Below, in pieces: positions 48,181-60,540 of a stretch of 64,000 bases of DNA. The stretch comes from Marthasterias glacialis. Taxonomy: Eukaryota > Echinodermata > Asteroidea > Forcipulatida > Asteriidae. The notes below the pieces were generated by a model. That model saw only the letters and a program-made list of their open reading frames with translations, ran no database searches and was not told the origin of the DNA. The position numbers and the translations under genes were made by a program. How positions within the stretch are numbered: the stretch's first letter is position 1; each line of letters begins with the position of its first letter. Where the stretch lies: assembly GCA_911728455.2 (NCBI GenBank), contig OU452225.1, positions 24,400,495 through 24,464,494 of the forward strand. The letters are read 5' to 3'.

Positions 48181-49139
48181 GTACAAATAAAAAAATATAT
48201 TTCAAGGACTCCAGGGAGTCTTGCTTCTGAACTTGCTACTTCCTCATCACTGGGTCTTTTTTTTTAAAATCCTTGAAGGGGGAGTCAAGAAACAAACAAC
48301 TGTTCCTTTAATCTTGTAATGTTAGCTTCTTACTCCACACCTGTTGCTGTGTTGCGAGTAGGAGCGGAGCATCTTTGTGATTAGGGCCATGTAGTAAATG
48401 AATGCAACAGGATCTTCTTAACCCAGCTTACACAGAGGAAATAGAAATTGAATTTTCCCATTAACCGTGCGTTGGACTGTGGGCTAAATAAGATCCCGCT
48501 CGGGCCCGGGCAAGGTCTAGTTACGGATATGGCTTATTTATGCCAAGGCACAATGGATTTGTAGGTATTATTAGCATGGTTTGAAATTAAAGTTCGGTTG
48601 AAAACCATTTTCAAAATTGATTTTTGTTTCTTCCCCTAAACAGACTGCTTGATGACTGTCTTATGGCCCTTTGCGAAAACACGGTTTGGGCTTGGGCCCT
48701 GGCTTGGGATCCATCTGCCTGTTTGAAGCCCAGTGCCAAAATTGCACGATTAAAACAAAAATAACGGACCCTAAGCCAGAGACGAAGCCAAAAGGGTGGT
48801 TTCAAAAGTATGTTTTCTTGTAAACAAACCTTGTCTTTAGACGAAGAACAACAGTTATACATACGTGTAATTAAAATTAACATATTGTAGTCGGTTACAA
48901 TTAGCTAAGCATACACACAGTTTGGTATGTGAAGTCTTTGTACTTCAAAACACAACGGTGAAGAAATTATCATGACACTGATATTATCTCAAAGCCAGTT
49001 TTTGAGTATAGGACCCTTCTCTTGTGATATCAAATCATTTACACGGAAATAAAGACCATTGATTCAAGGTCAATGAAACTGCTTTTGAATTTCCAAAAGC
49101 AGTCTTCCTTGAAAAGTATCACCATACTATTATTCAACA

Positions 49140-49335
49140 CTTTATTTTTTATTTTGGTTTTTATCCCACACCAGTGTGTGATAAGCACTGCAAACTCAGT
49201 GCTTTCACTAGGCCGGCGGACACTAATCCAAAGGTATTACTCGGGTGGGATTCTAACCCACAAACCCCACCAGTCTAGAGCAGATGTCTTACCACTAGAC
49301 CACCGAGTGACAAGAGGCTAGTTCGAATACTGTAA
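49140..49335 (-). repeat. SINE-3 copy beside MSH5 exon D
   Basis: The minus-strand head ggtggtctagtggtaagaca is followed by gtgggttagaatcccacccg. The left part gtgtgtgataagcactg matches the other copies. It lies about 140 bp past the exon D donor. Confidence 0.8.
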
Positions 49336-49475
49336 TTAGCAGTGGGTACCGATAGTTTTCTAATTAAAGAAAAACTGAAGATATTGAACTTTTACGTTTA
49401 CATTTACATTTATTGAGTGAGTGAAAATCAAGTGGCATTTTCAGAGCAACCAAACCAAGAGGGCAAAGCCTGTAC

Positions 49476-49599
49476 CTTGTTTGAGGAGGGTGAAGGATTC
49501 AGGCTCAGGACTATCTCTCATCATATGAATCTCAGCCGTCTCACCATCATAGTATGCTGCTCCCAGCTGACCACCCTGCCACAGTACACTCAAGTATAT
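49476..49599 (-). CDS. MSH5: MSH5 exon D (connector domain, most N-terminal exon seen)
   Basis: An exon of 124 nt that starts in phase 0 after a pyrimidine-rich tract ending in tgtatgtag and ends one base into a codon before gtacag. It encodes 41 residues. The core, VLWQGGQLGAAYYDG, resembles VLWNSGYLGIAYYDT, which I recall from human MSH5. Further on, IHMMRDSPEPESFTLLKQ resembles the human stretch IHFMPDAPDHESLKLLQR. This is the first beta-rich block of the MutS connector domain; MSH5 lacks the mismatch-binding domain that precedes it in MSH2/MSH6. The exon has no start codon suited to the family and begins at an acceptor, so an upstream exon must supply the N-terminus. A SINE ends about 140 bp beyond its donor side (49140-49335). 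Confidence 0.92.
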
Positions 49600-50049
49600 C
49601 TACATACATTCAAATAACAGCAACAGAAATGCAACTTTAGTACAACAATGAGAGGAATCTGCCTAGCATGCAAAACTTTCTGCGGTGTTCTCTATGGAAC
49701 CAAAATTAAGCAGAAAGGAAATCAACTAATCAACTAATCAGCTGAAACATTGCATGCCGTTATCAAAATCATGCGTTAATGACACAAATTGGCTCTTAAT
49801 TAATCTTCACTATGGAGGGCCGTATTGGTTTGCTACCATTCAAATCAATAAGACCAAACCTCTTTTTTGTATGAAGAGAATCAGTTTGAATATTGTGGAC
49901 AAGACCAAGAAGCAGGGGTGAGAGTCATTACTGACAAAAAGGTCTGGAACTAGGATCCAAATTTAAGGAACTATGTTGAAATGACCGCATTTCCACCTTT
50001 TAGTAAGCCCCTGAGCTATAGATTTCAAGGAGCTTAGGTTTGGATAGGC

Positions 50050-50180
50050 TCAATAGATGTAACAATAACCCTTCCATAAAGCCCCACCCACCAATGTAGG
50101 GACCAATCACAGCTTCAATCGCATAACCAAAAGCCCAACTAGAGTCCATCATACGAATGACACCTGAGATGCATGCAGCT
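50050..50180. repeat. dispersed repeat family E, second copy
   Basis: ataacccttccataaagccc and caccaatgtagggaccaatc resemble 11222-11345. The boundaries are unclear. Confidence 0.4.
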
Positions 50181-51029
50181 ACGGCTTACATGAGAGTTGG
50201 AGAAAACCCACACACTTGGTGTAATTTTCTGGGTAATAAAGTATACTTCACCACATTGGAACCAGTGTTGTGAAACTCAATACTCAACTTCAGAAAAACA
50301 ACAAGGATATTAAAACTTTTTACCAGGATACTTTACAGACTCCAGAACATTTCGACAACAAAATGTACTCTCACAACAGTGTGCATGTAACTGATATTGG
50401 TTTGTTTGATTTTTCCTGGTGAAAACAAAAGTAATTTGATAGCAATTCAAATGCGGATTTTTACTTGCGATGAAGACAAACAACTTAAATAAAAAAGTGA
50501 AACATTTGGCACTGGAAAGTGGTACATAGTCATCCACTGTGAAAATGAAGAGAAACTTCCCGAAACCTGGGAATTTCAATATAGTTTATCTTAAAAGTAT
50601 TTTAAGACAAATTTTTGGCAAATTTCGGGAAAATATTGCAATTTTTAATTTTTGTCCAGAGAGATGATCATATCTGAAATATTGTCATCTTTGATACAGG
50701 TTTGCTAACATCTCATCTTACAGGGTAAAAGAGGTTCAACGTTCTGCTGTTGATTTGAAAACCAGTGTGGCGCATTGTTTCAATCAAAGTTTCACATCTC
50801 AAAGGATAGTTTCATATGTGATTCTTGAAAACTAGGAAGTTTTAATGGATGTGCATGAACTATTCCGAAAACCGATACTGTATAACCTCCCAATCATAAG
50901 ATGAGGAGGCCCTGGATCGCAGGTGAAAGTTACATAATTATTTTTTGTATGCATGCTGGGTTGTGTACCAACCTCGTTCCCAGGGGTTTTCCCATCGTGC
51001 CTTGCTCGCTCATAACCCCTGGAATTGGT

Positions 51030-51075
51030 TAATTAAAATGTGCCAGTATATGACACATTTTAATTAGGCCTGAGG
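51030..51075. repeat. short inverted repeat
   Basis: The arms aattaaaatgtg and cacattttaatt are perfect and separated by about 11 bases. The sequence around it (50953-51370) contains caggggtt at both sides but no defined element. Confidence 0.7.
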
Positions 51076-51399
51076 CCAATCAGCGCGCGCTTAAGTATGG
51101 TAGCCCACAAAAGAGGTATCAAGACCATCAAGTCACAGAGCAACTGGTCCCCTCTCATTCTTCTTTGATTTTGTGTATGTCTAACTGTATGCAGTTTCAG
51201 GTGACCATGTAAAAATATGATTCATTTGAAGTGGAATGGCGTCAAAATACTTGCATTTTGACACTAAGTGCCCAACAAGCGCTCCAAAGATTTTAACCAG
51301 CGTGCGCGCAAAGCAGTCACTTTTGGCAGCCAATCAGTGTTGTTTTTTAGCACATCCCTACCAGGGGTTAGTGAAAAGAGGTATCGATTTGGCACACTA

Positions 51400-51960
51400 T
51401 GGTAGCGAGGCTGGGCGTGTACTCGTAGTGACATTCAAACCGAGGACTTACAACAAAAGGGACAATAGGTCCATGTTTGCTATCACAAAGGAAAACAATA
51501 AGTTCCACGTTTGTCAGGACAAAAAGTTGAACAAAGGAGGGTCCACGACTGGAGGCCATCACACAGTTGTGTGTGTGTGGGTAGGCACACACACCATTAT
51601 GGGGACAATTATACAACGGGAACAAAGGTCCCCACAACGTTTTTCTTTGTCAAACCCTGTCCCCACAAGGTAATTCAATAGAAACGGGAATAATAGAACA
51701 AAAATAGGGAGTCCTCACAACTCAGTGTTAAAAAGAATGGGTGAGTTTGTGTACACATTCAAACCAGGGACCTATAAAAGGGAACAACAGAGTCCCCGGT
51801 TCGCCAAGTGTCCCCAGTTGCCAAACGTGTACAAAACATAGCCTATGGGAGGTGTTGCGAAAAAGTCAGAGTACAAACAAAAGAGGAACAATAGGGTGTC
51901 CCTGATTGCAGGTGAATATACACTTGGGTGGGTGTGTGGTTACTGTGTGATAGAGGTGTT
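51400..51960. repeat. loosely repetitive region
   Basis: Strings such as acaaaagggacaata, gggaacaacagag and caaaagaggaacaata recur, with variants of gtgtgtgtgtgggta. It may be an old decayed minisatellite. Confidence 0.35.
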
Positions 51961-52157
51961 CAAACTAAAACAAAAACACTTAACATAGCAAACCGAAAAC
52001 TTTGAACCAAATGGAACAGTTTAGGCTGAACAAGTTCTCAATGGATAATGAAGATTTTTCCAAACAAATGTGTGAATTTTATTTATGCCTGAAACTACAA
52101 ATTTCCATATGCACAAGATGAAGAAGGGGTTGACTTCCAGGCCAAGGCCCTATGGCC

Positions 52158-52380
52158 TGGGGCCAATTTCATACAGCTGTTTATGCCCCCCCCCCCCCCC
52201 CCGCCCCACACACACACACACACACACAAAAATGCTCAGCACAGACAAATATTGGTCAGCAGAAAAAGCTTACTGGCTAAAAAAAAAGTGATGAACGTTG
52301 GATGAGAACATGGTTCCTCCACACATTTCTGCTTAACAAGTAAAATTACTAAGCAATATTTCCTCCATAAAATAGGCCTT
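52158..52380. repeat. MITE family A, diverged copy with a C run and (CA)n
   Basis: The left end ggggccaatttcatacagct matches the family. An 18-base C run and a (CA)n tract at 52184-52229 follow, then tgctcagcaca, ggtcagcagaaaaagctt and ttctgcttaacaag. The right terminus is lost. Confidence 0.55.
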
Positions 52381-53093
52381 GGTTTTCCTCAAAACGTTCA
52401 CACAGTCAATCTGATCTTCCATCAAACAACCTTCTACTCATGAAAAGTGGCTCTCCCCCCCTTCAGCTATGAAATGCCAGGCTCTCTTCTGGCATGAACA
52501 CAATGCACAATGACCAGGGACTGGGCGTTGGTTAACAGGCACTGTCCTCCAGAGAGATGCTCTGGCCAGCAGGGGAACGCAACGTGTGTCCGCAAGATCA
52601 CCATCTTGTTTCACCGATTAAAGGAAGCAGAAGCCTTTTAAGGGCGGCTGTTAAAAATTGCAGTCAACAATGTGCATTTGTTCAAAGTGCAACGGAGAGA
52701 GAAATCTATTTCCTTGATAATGTTGACAGTTTTTTGCCAAACTGTTGGTTTGGATTTCTTGCAACAGACTGGATGTATCATGCAGAGTTTAGCGCAGATT
52801 GAGATTAGTCTACAGTCTTGCCCTCATCTCAGTCTGTCTACGTCTGTTTCACATTTTTAAATTACTGCTTTGTATAAAGTTTGCAAAGTGCAAATCAAAA
52901 ATGTTCACTCAAGATACATATATTAAAGGGCTTCATAATGCAACACATGGGCATGGTTGTACAACAACAAAAACAAAATCCTGAACCGGCTCTTGATATT
53001 TGTAAGCAAAATTAATTATTATCATTAAGAAAGGAACCACAGGAAACTTCCAGGCTGTTGCATTTTAGAGATTTTACAGACTCTCTACATCAT

Positions 53094-53212
53094 AATGGGA
53101 GACTTTTGAGACGTTAGCGGGCGCCCCAGTAACCGGTCCTTTTCTATCATGAGAGCAATAGAAAAGCACCGGTTACTGGGGAACCTGCTAACGTCTCAAA
53201 AGTTTCCCATAG
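53094..53212. mobile_element. foldback MITE family C, full copy
   Basis: The left arm (atgggagacttttgagacgt, then cgccccagtaaccggt and ccttttctat) and the right arm (atagaaaagcaccggtta, then cgtctcaaaagtttcccat) are reverse complements with few differences. The arms are about 52 bp around a loop of roughly 10 bases. There is no coding sequence. Confidence 0.9.
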
Positions 53213-53514
53213 TGGAGATCAAGCAATTTGGAAACAATAGAGCCGTTATTGTCTTGATCTTCCCTTGATGGCAACTTCAATTCCATCAAGAGGAATCTGA
53301 ACACATAGGTACGTAGATCCGTGAAAAACTCCTCGCAACGGAAAACAACACATATGGGCTCCCCGAAAGGATGACTGTGATTATGTACTTTCCACAAATT
53401 TTTTATAATTTTGTTTGTGAACTATGGGTGTATACCATACATGTACAGTACAATATTCATAAATACCACAGGCAGTTTTATCCATTCTGATTGGTTGAGA
53501 GCATGTTACAATTT

Positions 53515-53735
53515 TTTCTTTTTATGTTAGTTGCCCATCACAAGGCATAAGGCCACTCTAGGTGAGGGCCACAAGGAAAAGAGAAAGAAAGCAGAAAAAA
53601 AATTAATGATTTAGGACAGAAGAAAACGTTTACATTCTGCTTAAATTGAGAAAGTTTATAGTTCACAGGGAAATAGAATGCAGGCAACGAGTTCCACAGT
53701 AAAGCAGTGCGTGGGGGAAAATAAAAAATAAAATG
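53515..53735 (-). pseudogene. LINE (CR1/L2-like) C-terminal scrap
   Basis: The minus-strand translation has TALLWNSLPAFYFPVNYKLS followed by QFKQNVNVFF, the WNSLP...FKxxLKxFL signature, then gtggccttatgccttgtgat before an A/T-rich end. It is truncated on both sides. Confidence 0.65.
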
Positions 53736-53739
53736 GGGG

Positions 53740-56650
53740 TGTTTAAACGGCTGATCAAGACATGGCCGAATGTTTATAACCAGTCAGCAATTATACTTAC
53801 GCGGGAACTAATTTACGCAGAGCACAATCAATACATACCACCGGTACTCATGTAAAGACTATGAGTGCGGGTGAGTGAGCAATTTGACGCTTTGCGAACT
53901 GGAGCCTGAGGATGTGATAGGAATTGAAAAATGAATTTAAAAGAAACAGAAAAGCTGTACGGATTTTCCTACATTATTATGCTTTTTAACAAAAAGGGCA
54001 TTTATGAATGGGAAAAAAAGAATAGTGCCTCGGTCTTAAACAGCCGTTTAAAACCTGCGGCTCAGTCCTTTATCACAGGGCTACGACCCTGATGATCACC
54101 ACTCTTTTATTCCCTTTCTTAAAATCACATCTTCAACTTTAGCCCTAGCATACAAGGCTGTGGCTGAGTTGCTGTGTTATTGTAGCCATACTGGGGCTTT
54201 CAGCACTCAGAATCAAAAAACAAAAGTGGCTCCTTGCTCAGAGTTAAATCAAGGTCTAAGAAAAAGTCCCACAATCTAAAACAGAATCTAGTAAGGTTTG
54301 CGGTAACACCATGACATGACAAATCTCTGTGGTGGTGCTGAAAAGGACTAGTGTTGTAACAACTCGACGTTTCGATCAGTACGCTCTGATCGTCTTCAGA
54401 ACAAAAGTAAATCCTTTTCATCTATTCCCGTAAAGTTAGTAAGTGGACAATTATTTTGCCTTATGATCACCTCATCCACGTACTGGATAAAAGTGCTTTT
54501 CATTCCCAAACATGACTTCAGGACAGTGATTCATTAAGCAACCAAATTAAACACAATGCAAGAAGACCTGTCATCAGTCCAACAAGAAGCTTAATGCCTC
54601 TGTAATTTCTAATCATTTTTCCTGTTCGCCAAATGGTCTTGTTCCCGAAAAACATATGATTCCAATTGGGGCAGTAGCCTACTTTAACACAGTAGTCAAC
54701 ACAACCTAGGGGCAAACGATGATCCTCCACTGTATGATACGGTTGGTCGCTACAACGCCTCCAAGGCATATTTCATGCTTCGTTTACCTATAATTCTCTG
54801 TTCCTTCAGCACATCCCTCTAGTCTGGGGCATTGTGTACCGGAGACAGAACCCTGGAGGAATAAGCGCATTGAGTAATCAAGACAGTTTTTGGAGCGGGT
54901 CCACCGCACTGTGTGCGAAGAAGTGTTTGATGGTCGGCCTTCCATCCCCGCCCCCCTTTTGATTTACTCAACGGTTAGAATAGGTTAATAACTTACTGAA
55001 AGTACATCACCTCTGCACCTCATGATCAAACTTCGAAATGTGATTGCAAAACAAACTACATGTACAGTAGTTCATTGGTGAATGGTTGCCTCAGTACTGC
55101 ACTGGAGTTACAGTTCACAGTTTTGTTTGTTTTGTTTGTTTGTTTGTTGTTGTTGTTTTTTTTTTGGGGGGGGGGTCCCACTCTTGGAGGGATTCAAAAG
55201 TAAAGTGTTTGGAATGTTGACTGTAACAATGGATATACAAAAGCAAGTACAGGAGATAAGAATGCAAAGGAAAGATCTTTGAAGGAAGTATCTTTGAAGA
55301 GTAAAATCGTCACAATGTCAGCAAATCCAGCCCAGATATTTAAAAAAAATTGGCTAAAAAAGATTTTTTTTAAATGCATGTCATACATCAATTCTTATGT
55401 ACATTTCTTAGGATGAATCTAAACCGTACAAACAGGTCCTCCAAGAAGCGCAAAAACTAACTGGATTCATGGAATAGTTGATGGCTGAATTCCCTACAAC
55501 TACGTAGACCCTAAATCAATCCCCTCTATCCCCTCCCTCCAAACCATCACCCTCCCACTAATAAGTTGTATGTAGGTTCACATTACATTTTCAATCTCAT
55601 TGTATGATGTTTAAGTCAGAAAACCACTGAAGGCAAGGTGGGGGGGGGGGTAACAATGTCATTTATGAAACTTGTACAACTTTCCGAATGAGAGTTGCAA
55701 GGTAATACGCCCGGAACTACATAGTAAATGATGAATCCTGCGTGAATTCCCCACAGAAGGTTGCTCTTTCATACAGCTTTTGACATTCTGTGAAGACACC
55801 ATGCCAACAGCTTCAGCAATACGATAGCTCTCACTATCCCTCAACCCTACCGACCGCAGCCCGGAGCCAAGTAACCTGCCAGATAGCATCAACTGCCAAA
55901 GATCTGTCTCTCAGTACAGAAATCTCAGTCACACTCCGTCAGTCAGTCACAAAAAAATTCAGAGGATACCGTCCGCAAAAAGTTTCACTCTAGTGTTTGA
56001 GCCCGCCGGCGGTACAGCCTCAAAAGTCCACAGTGATTTGGGTAATGACAGAGTCTTCATGAGTCAGAGCAGTGGGCCAAGGAAGCCAAATCACAAAGTG
56101 CAAGTCTTTGTGGAAAAATTATAAAAAGACTGCGGTTTGCCAGCACTAGATAAAGAAAAAAAGCACAGTTGAGAGAAACTTATCTTTTCTGTAGGTCAAT
56201 GCTCTTCTCATGGAAATCCATCAATCTCTTAAAAGTCTGAGCAAAAATAACTGCACTGAATCAATCAATTACTATTTTAGATTGCTCTAACAATCAGCAG
56301 AGATGAAGAACGAAGGCAGGAAAATAACAGATGATACTAATAAGCAGGTTATGTTATGTAGGTTATGACAACATCTTCTCATGAATACTCAACAGTGAGA
56401 TTATCGTACTATCAAATAAGTGGGTGGAACGTGTGTGGCGGCTACATGAACTCAACATTGCAGAGGTTCTTTAGGGGCAAAACTAGTAACGAAACCAGGT
56501 AAAGCTAAAACCATTAAAATACCGAAGATTTAATGTATCCGAACCAACAATGTACTACTTAGGGAATAAAACACAATACTCAAAGTGATGCAAAATCACA
56601 TAAGTATGACAACTACTCATGTGTAACAGCCAATTCAACATTTCATTCTT
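53740..56650. other. no recognisable feature
   Basis: No exon or defined repeat was supported. (GTTT)n and G runs lie near 55120-55175. A stretch at 54357 (caactcgacgtttcgatcag) recalls dispersed elements seen loosely at 37093, but was not resolved. Confidence 0.4.
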
Positions 56651-56654
56651 ATTC

Positions 56655-56750
56655 ATAGACCCTTCCCATGAAATACGGAAAATTGTGCATCACGTATGTG
56701 CACTAACACTACTTGGTTGGCAAATAAAGGGAACATCACGCCTTTTTTTA
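56655..56750. repeat. MITE family D, left-end fragment
   Basis: agacccttcccatgaaatac, then attgtgcatcacgtatgtgc and ggcaaataaagggaacatc match the left half of 15150-15374. The right half is absent. Confidence 0.75.
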
Positions 56751-56784
56751 TGAGTCCACCTTAACTCATAGGCCGAAAGACACC

Positions 56785-56970
56785 TCCAAAGAGAAGATGA
56801 TGAAGAAACTTCAGTTTTAAAGGTTGGAGGACAACCTGTACCTTGGGAAACTCTCTCAATCAGGTAGGGACTGATGAAAACCCAATTCACATGTGAGGCT
56901 CAAAGGCGGGATTGGAACCGGGATCCACAAAGGTGAAAGGCAGGGAAGAAACTGCTAAGCCAACCTGATA
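56785..56970 (-). repeat. SINE-4 copy
   Basis: It contains agatgatgaagaaacttcag, gggactgatgaaaacccaat, gggattggaaccgggatc and gaaaggcagggaagaaactg in minus-strand SINE-4 order. Confidence 0.7.
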
Positions 56971-57304
56971 AAATGATGCTAATCATCCCACAACTTAATA
57001 AAATACATCAGTTAATCTTGGGGATTTTTCCCTAAATATTGAGACTCTTGTTTTAAAATATACTGAAAATCTTCTGAAACTTTTATGTGAAGACTTAGTT
57101 ATGACTCCATATGCATTATCCATGTACACATACCTTGCAAAAGGAACACTAATTTGGCATTACCTATCAAGATTTGAGAATGAGGGGAAAAAATACAACC
57201 ATCACAAACTCTTCTTTAACCACATCATTTCGTTGTCACCTGCAAAATCTACACAAGTCAAGTTCATAACGTAAACCATTCACTTTGTCACATCGCTGGT
57301 TTCT

Positions 57305-57612
57305 GACATTCGTGTCCTGAAGCAAGACGCTTAACCATTATTGCTTCATCCTTTTGATTGGCTAAAAGGCGTTGTGTAATGCACGTAAAAGAACCCAGTT
57401 TCACTTATTAAGAGAAACGGGTTTGCCCTGGTGTTTCTGGCAGTGGCTGCTGAATGCGCCCCAGCACCTTGCAAACCCTTATAAGGTGCTACATCAATGG
57501 TTCTCATAATTCAAAACATTTCTAAAACCTGTCTTTAAAAATTACATTACAGCGCCTTGAGTACCTTATTGATAGACACATGTATGCGTTATATAAGACT
57601 CCGGTATTATTA
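57305..57612 (+). repeat. SINE-1 copy, 5' truncated, with long tail
   Basis: The head is mostly missing. It starts gacattcgtgtcctgaagca and then has gtaaaagaacccag, gggtttgccctggtgtttct, cagtggctgctgaatgcg, cagcgccttgagtacct and gcgttatataagactccgg followed by a short ATT tail. Confidence 0.85.
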
Positions 57613-57654
57613 GTTATGAGAGCGCTCCACCCTGCTCTTGGATTTTCTTCAACC

Positions 57655-57670
57655 CCCCCCCCCCCCCCCG
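57655..57670. repeat. poly-C run
   Basis: A C run of about 16 bases. Confidence 0.9.
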
Positions 57671-58027
57671 CCCACCTCCTTGATCGGCAACCCCTTTCAC
57701 AACCAGCTGTCAACATGGACAAGTTCACGTAGTGCATTGCCCCAGCCATGTTCCCACTAATCAATGCCTATATTGTCTATAAGATGGTCCCAGGATGGCA
57801 GATAGAGATCAGATCCCTATGATGTTACAAGCAGCGGAAGAAGGTTTGACGCAGCGAGTCATCCAATCATTTACAGATCTATCGAAAGGTGGATCATAAG
57901 AAAATATTTGATGAGAGAGACTTTCTGAGGATTATGTTGACATGTTGACTGTGTACAAGCGAGAAAGTGGAATGCCTGTATCTTAGTTTCCTGGAATTTG
58001 ATGTTAACCTTCATTAATTTGAATCTA

Positions 58028-58130
58028 TGTTAATAAATAAATAATAATAATAATAATAATAATAGACATTTATTAGGCACTTTTAAACACTGTATCAAGT
58101 GCCTTACATTATTACTTCCCCCTGTTTATT
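58028..58130 (-). repeat. SINE/LINE 3' tail with (AAT)n
   Basis: An (AAT)n tract adjoins gacatttattaggcactttt and atcaagtgccttaca. On the minus strand it reads as a LINE-type 3' end followed by its microsatellite tail. Confidence 0.5.
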
Positions 58131-58949
58131 GGGCCCTAAGCATTCCTGAAACCATCACAACTCCTTAAGAGTATGCAGCACTGGCAACCAAATGGGCACA
58201 CAGGTTGCTAATCATTCACAACTACCGCCATTGTTCTAACACACAACAGTATACACAACTGTACTAACTTTTGTTTCATTTTAATTTTTTCGTATTTTTT
58301 GGTGGTGCAAATCCCACAGTGTGGTGGTGTAAAAGTGGTTTAACAGTGTTCCTGTCTGCAATGTTCTTTGGACTCCTGGCACTGCTCAAAAGGCCATGAA
58401 CTAAATTCATACCGTTCACGAAAACCATGTACATGTATGTGTGTGTGTGTATCCGATACGTGTGTGTGGCCACAACCGAACCACCGCTGCGATCGTAGCA
58501 AGAAAGTCACACCATGTGCCATTGCTAGGGTAGGCGGGGCTTAATGGATCGGTCTTTTGGTAAAAATAAAATGGAATCTACCATAAATCTTGAAAACACG
58601 AGAATTGAAATGGACCTGTATATGTCATTCCTTTAAGTTGAGTCAGCCTTGATCCCATGGCAAAATTCGAACACAGCAAACAGGATTCTCCGTAATCAGT
58701 TAAAATTTTAAGTTTATTTTTGTGATGCATTTCTAAAAAAAAAAAGAGTTATCGGAACGAACCAATTTGTTCAAAAAATCCCAAACTCACATCTACTTCC
58801 ACATTTTATGAAAAGTAATGAAGAGAACATGTGGAGAACTTGCCAAACTGGCCTCCTTCATGTGAACTTGTTATACTCGAGTGCACCGGAGAGAACCAAT
58901 TTTGGGTCATACTGGTTATGAAAGCAAGGAATTCTCATAATAAGTAAGG

Positions 58950-59200
58950 TCTGAAGAAACATGTGGAGTTGACGAAGAAATTTGTGAGGAAACGACCGAT
59001 GGAGATAGTGAACAGAATCAGCTTGGAACGAGGGTCATACTACAGGGTCTCATCAGAAGTGGGATTCGAACCAGGGTTTCAAAAGAGAAGTTGCTGAGTA
59101 AATGATCAGTTTAAATGTGGGAGGAAAACCCATAATGAGGAAAACCAAAGGAAGCACACACATGTACCTAGGGACTAAAAACCCAGTCTACATTAAAGCC
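58950..59200 (-). repeat. SINE-4, partial
   Basis: gtgggattcgaaccagggt, then gtgggaggaaaacccataat, ggactaaaaacccagtcta are in SINE-4 order with extra sequence between. The copy is rearranged. Confidence 0.5.
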
Positions 59201-59529
59201 CCAGCTCAACATTGATAAACTGACTGCAAATGCTTAAATTCTTTGCACAAACCAAGATATTTGTAATAAAACCAACCTGTGAAAATGTCAGCTCATTTCG
59301 TTGTTTCATTTGCAAGAAAACGATAAAAATGCATTCAGTATTTTTGTACGCATTCCTATAGGCAGAGTTTTCGTCTCACTGAGACAAAAACTTATTTTGG
59401 ATCTTATTTCATTTACTATTTAAAAACGATAACACTTCAGGCAGAAATATTTCAAGGAAAATTGTCTACCATCATTATCTTTACACCATGTAAGGTATAT
59501 ATAAATCTGTGAACATTTATGTTTTTCTT

Positions 59530-59645
59530 CTTACCAATGTTGTGCTGGGGCTTTACATGTAACAGGAATCTGATTTGGGAATCAAACCGTGTCAATTGAG
59601 AAGAGCAGATACCACTTTGCCAATACAACAACCTGATCAACCCCA
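59530..59645 (-). repeat. tRNA-like SINE fragment
   Basis: On the minus strand ttggcaaagtggtatctgct is followed by ggtttgattcccaaatcag, a B-box-like string, then cctgttacatgtaaagcccc. Confidence 0.45.
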
Positions 59646-60424
59646 GCAATGTAATGTAAAGGAGATCACTTTAAATAATATCAGTCAAGATGAGATCTTA
59701 CGGTACATCCAGAATAGTGACAAACATAACTCCCTACAATCAGTACTAGAAATGTCACCATGTCACATCAACACCTCCCTCACATTGTCTGCAGGAACAT
59801 AATAAATATCTCATCCTCATCAGCATGTCAGTATTAACCAGCGGATACATCGAAGCCTACGTGAGGGAATTATAGGCACTATTTGGGCAAAAGACTAAGG
59901 GAAATGGCAATTTGTCATATACCATTGTCTGCCCTCTACCACAGAATAATTCGATTCTTTGTAGTGGGATATGGACAGGTCATTGTGGTTGAGGATTAGC
60001 TGTATTTACAATGCAAGCCATCTATGTAATAATAACATTAGGAAACTACATGCACCGGGTAGGAAACACACTGGGTGGTGCTCGTATTTCTTGTATTAAG
60101 CCCTGTAGAGAGGTAATTAACAAGTCTTAAATAACTCCATCTGGCATTTGCCGATTGTATCCTAATTACTAGTTTAATGGCTCCTTTAACTCATAACAAA
60201 AAATACATCATTTGGAAACTGACTTGGTTGGAGAGTGAATTTGACGTGAAATCAAGCAACAAGAAGTAAATCTGACTGACTTTACTGTAAATGTGGCTGC
60301 TTGTGGAAAGTACCATTTTCAGGCGCGCAGTAGCACCAGTAACTCCACTCTCTCATGATCATTTAGAAAAGAGAAGTTAGGGTAGCTAAATTCTCTCAAC
60401 TTTGTGACCACACTTCATATAAAA

Positions 60425-60540
60425 ACACAGTGGCGTAACTGGGGTCAGGGTGGGGGTGGGGGAAGAGGGTACAGGGGCATGTTGCCCTCTCCCTCCATTG
60501 ATGTCCATGCCCCCCTCCCCCAATTTTGAAATCAGGACCT
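60425..60540. repeat. dispersed repeat family F, copy 3
   Basis: It starts cagtggcgtaactggggtca, has G runs and C runs with atgcccccctccccc, and ends ttttgaaatcaggacc. It is similar in layout to 22970-23140. Confidence 0.5.

Larger units (their letters stand above)
14782..49599 (-). other. MSH5: MSH5 gene, partial (four exons and three large introns)
   Basis: Meiotic MutS homologue 5, the partner of MSH4 in the heterodimer that stabilises recombination intermediates and promotes crossovers. Four minus-strand exons lie in the expected protein order, are bounded by AG and GT, and have compatible phases: D ends after one base of a codon, A supplies TG and ends with G, B supplies GT and ends with A, C supplies CC. 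The joined frame is 435 nt without a stop. The introns are 13,786, 11,627 and 8,970 bp and are filled with SINEs, MITEs, LINE scraps and minisatellites. From memory of human MSH5, the blocks match the N-terminal connector region and the beginning of the core domain. The first exon and the long C-terminal part with the ATPase were not found. The identification rests on my own translation and recalled family sequence, with no database search. Confidence 0.9.
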
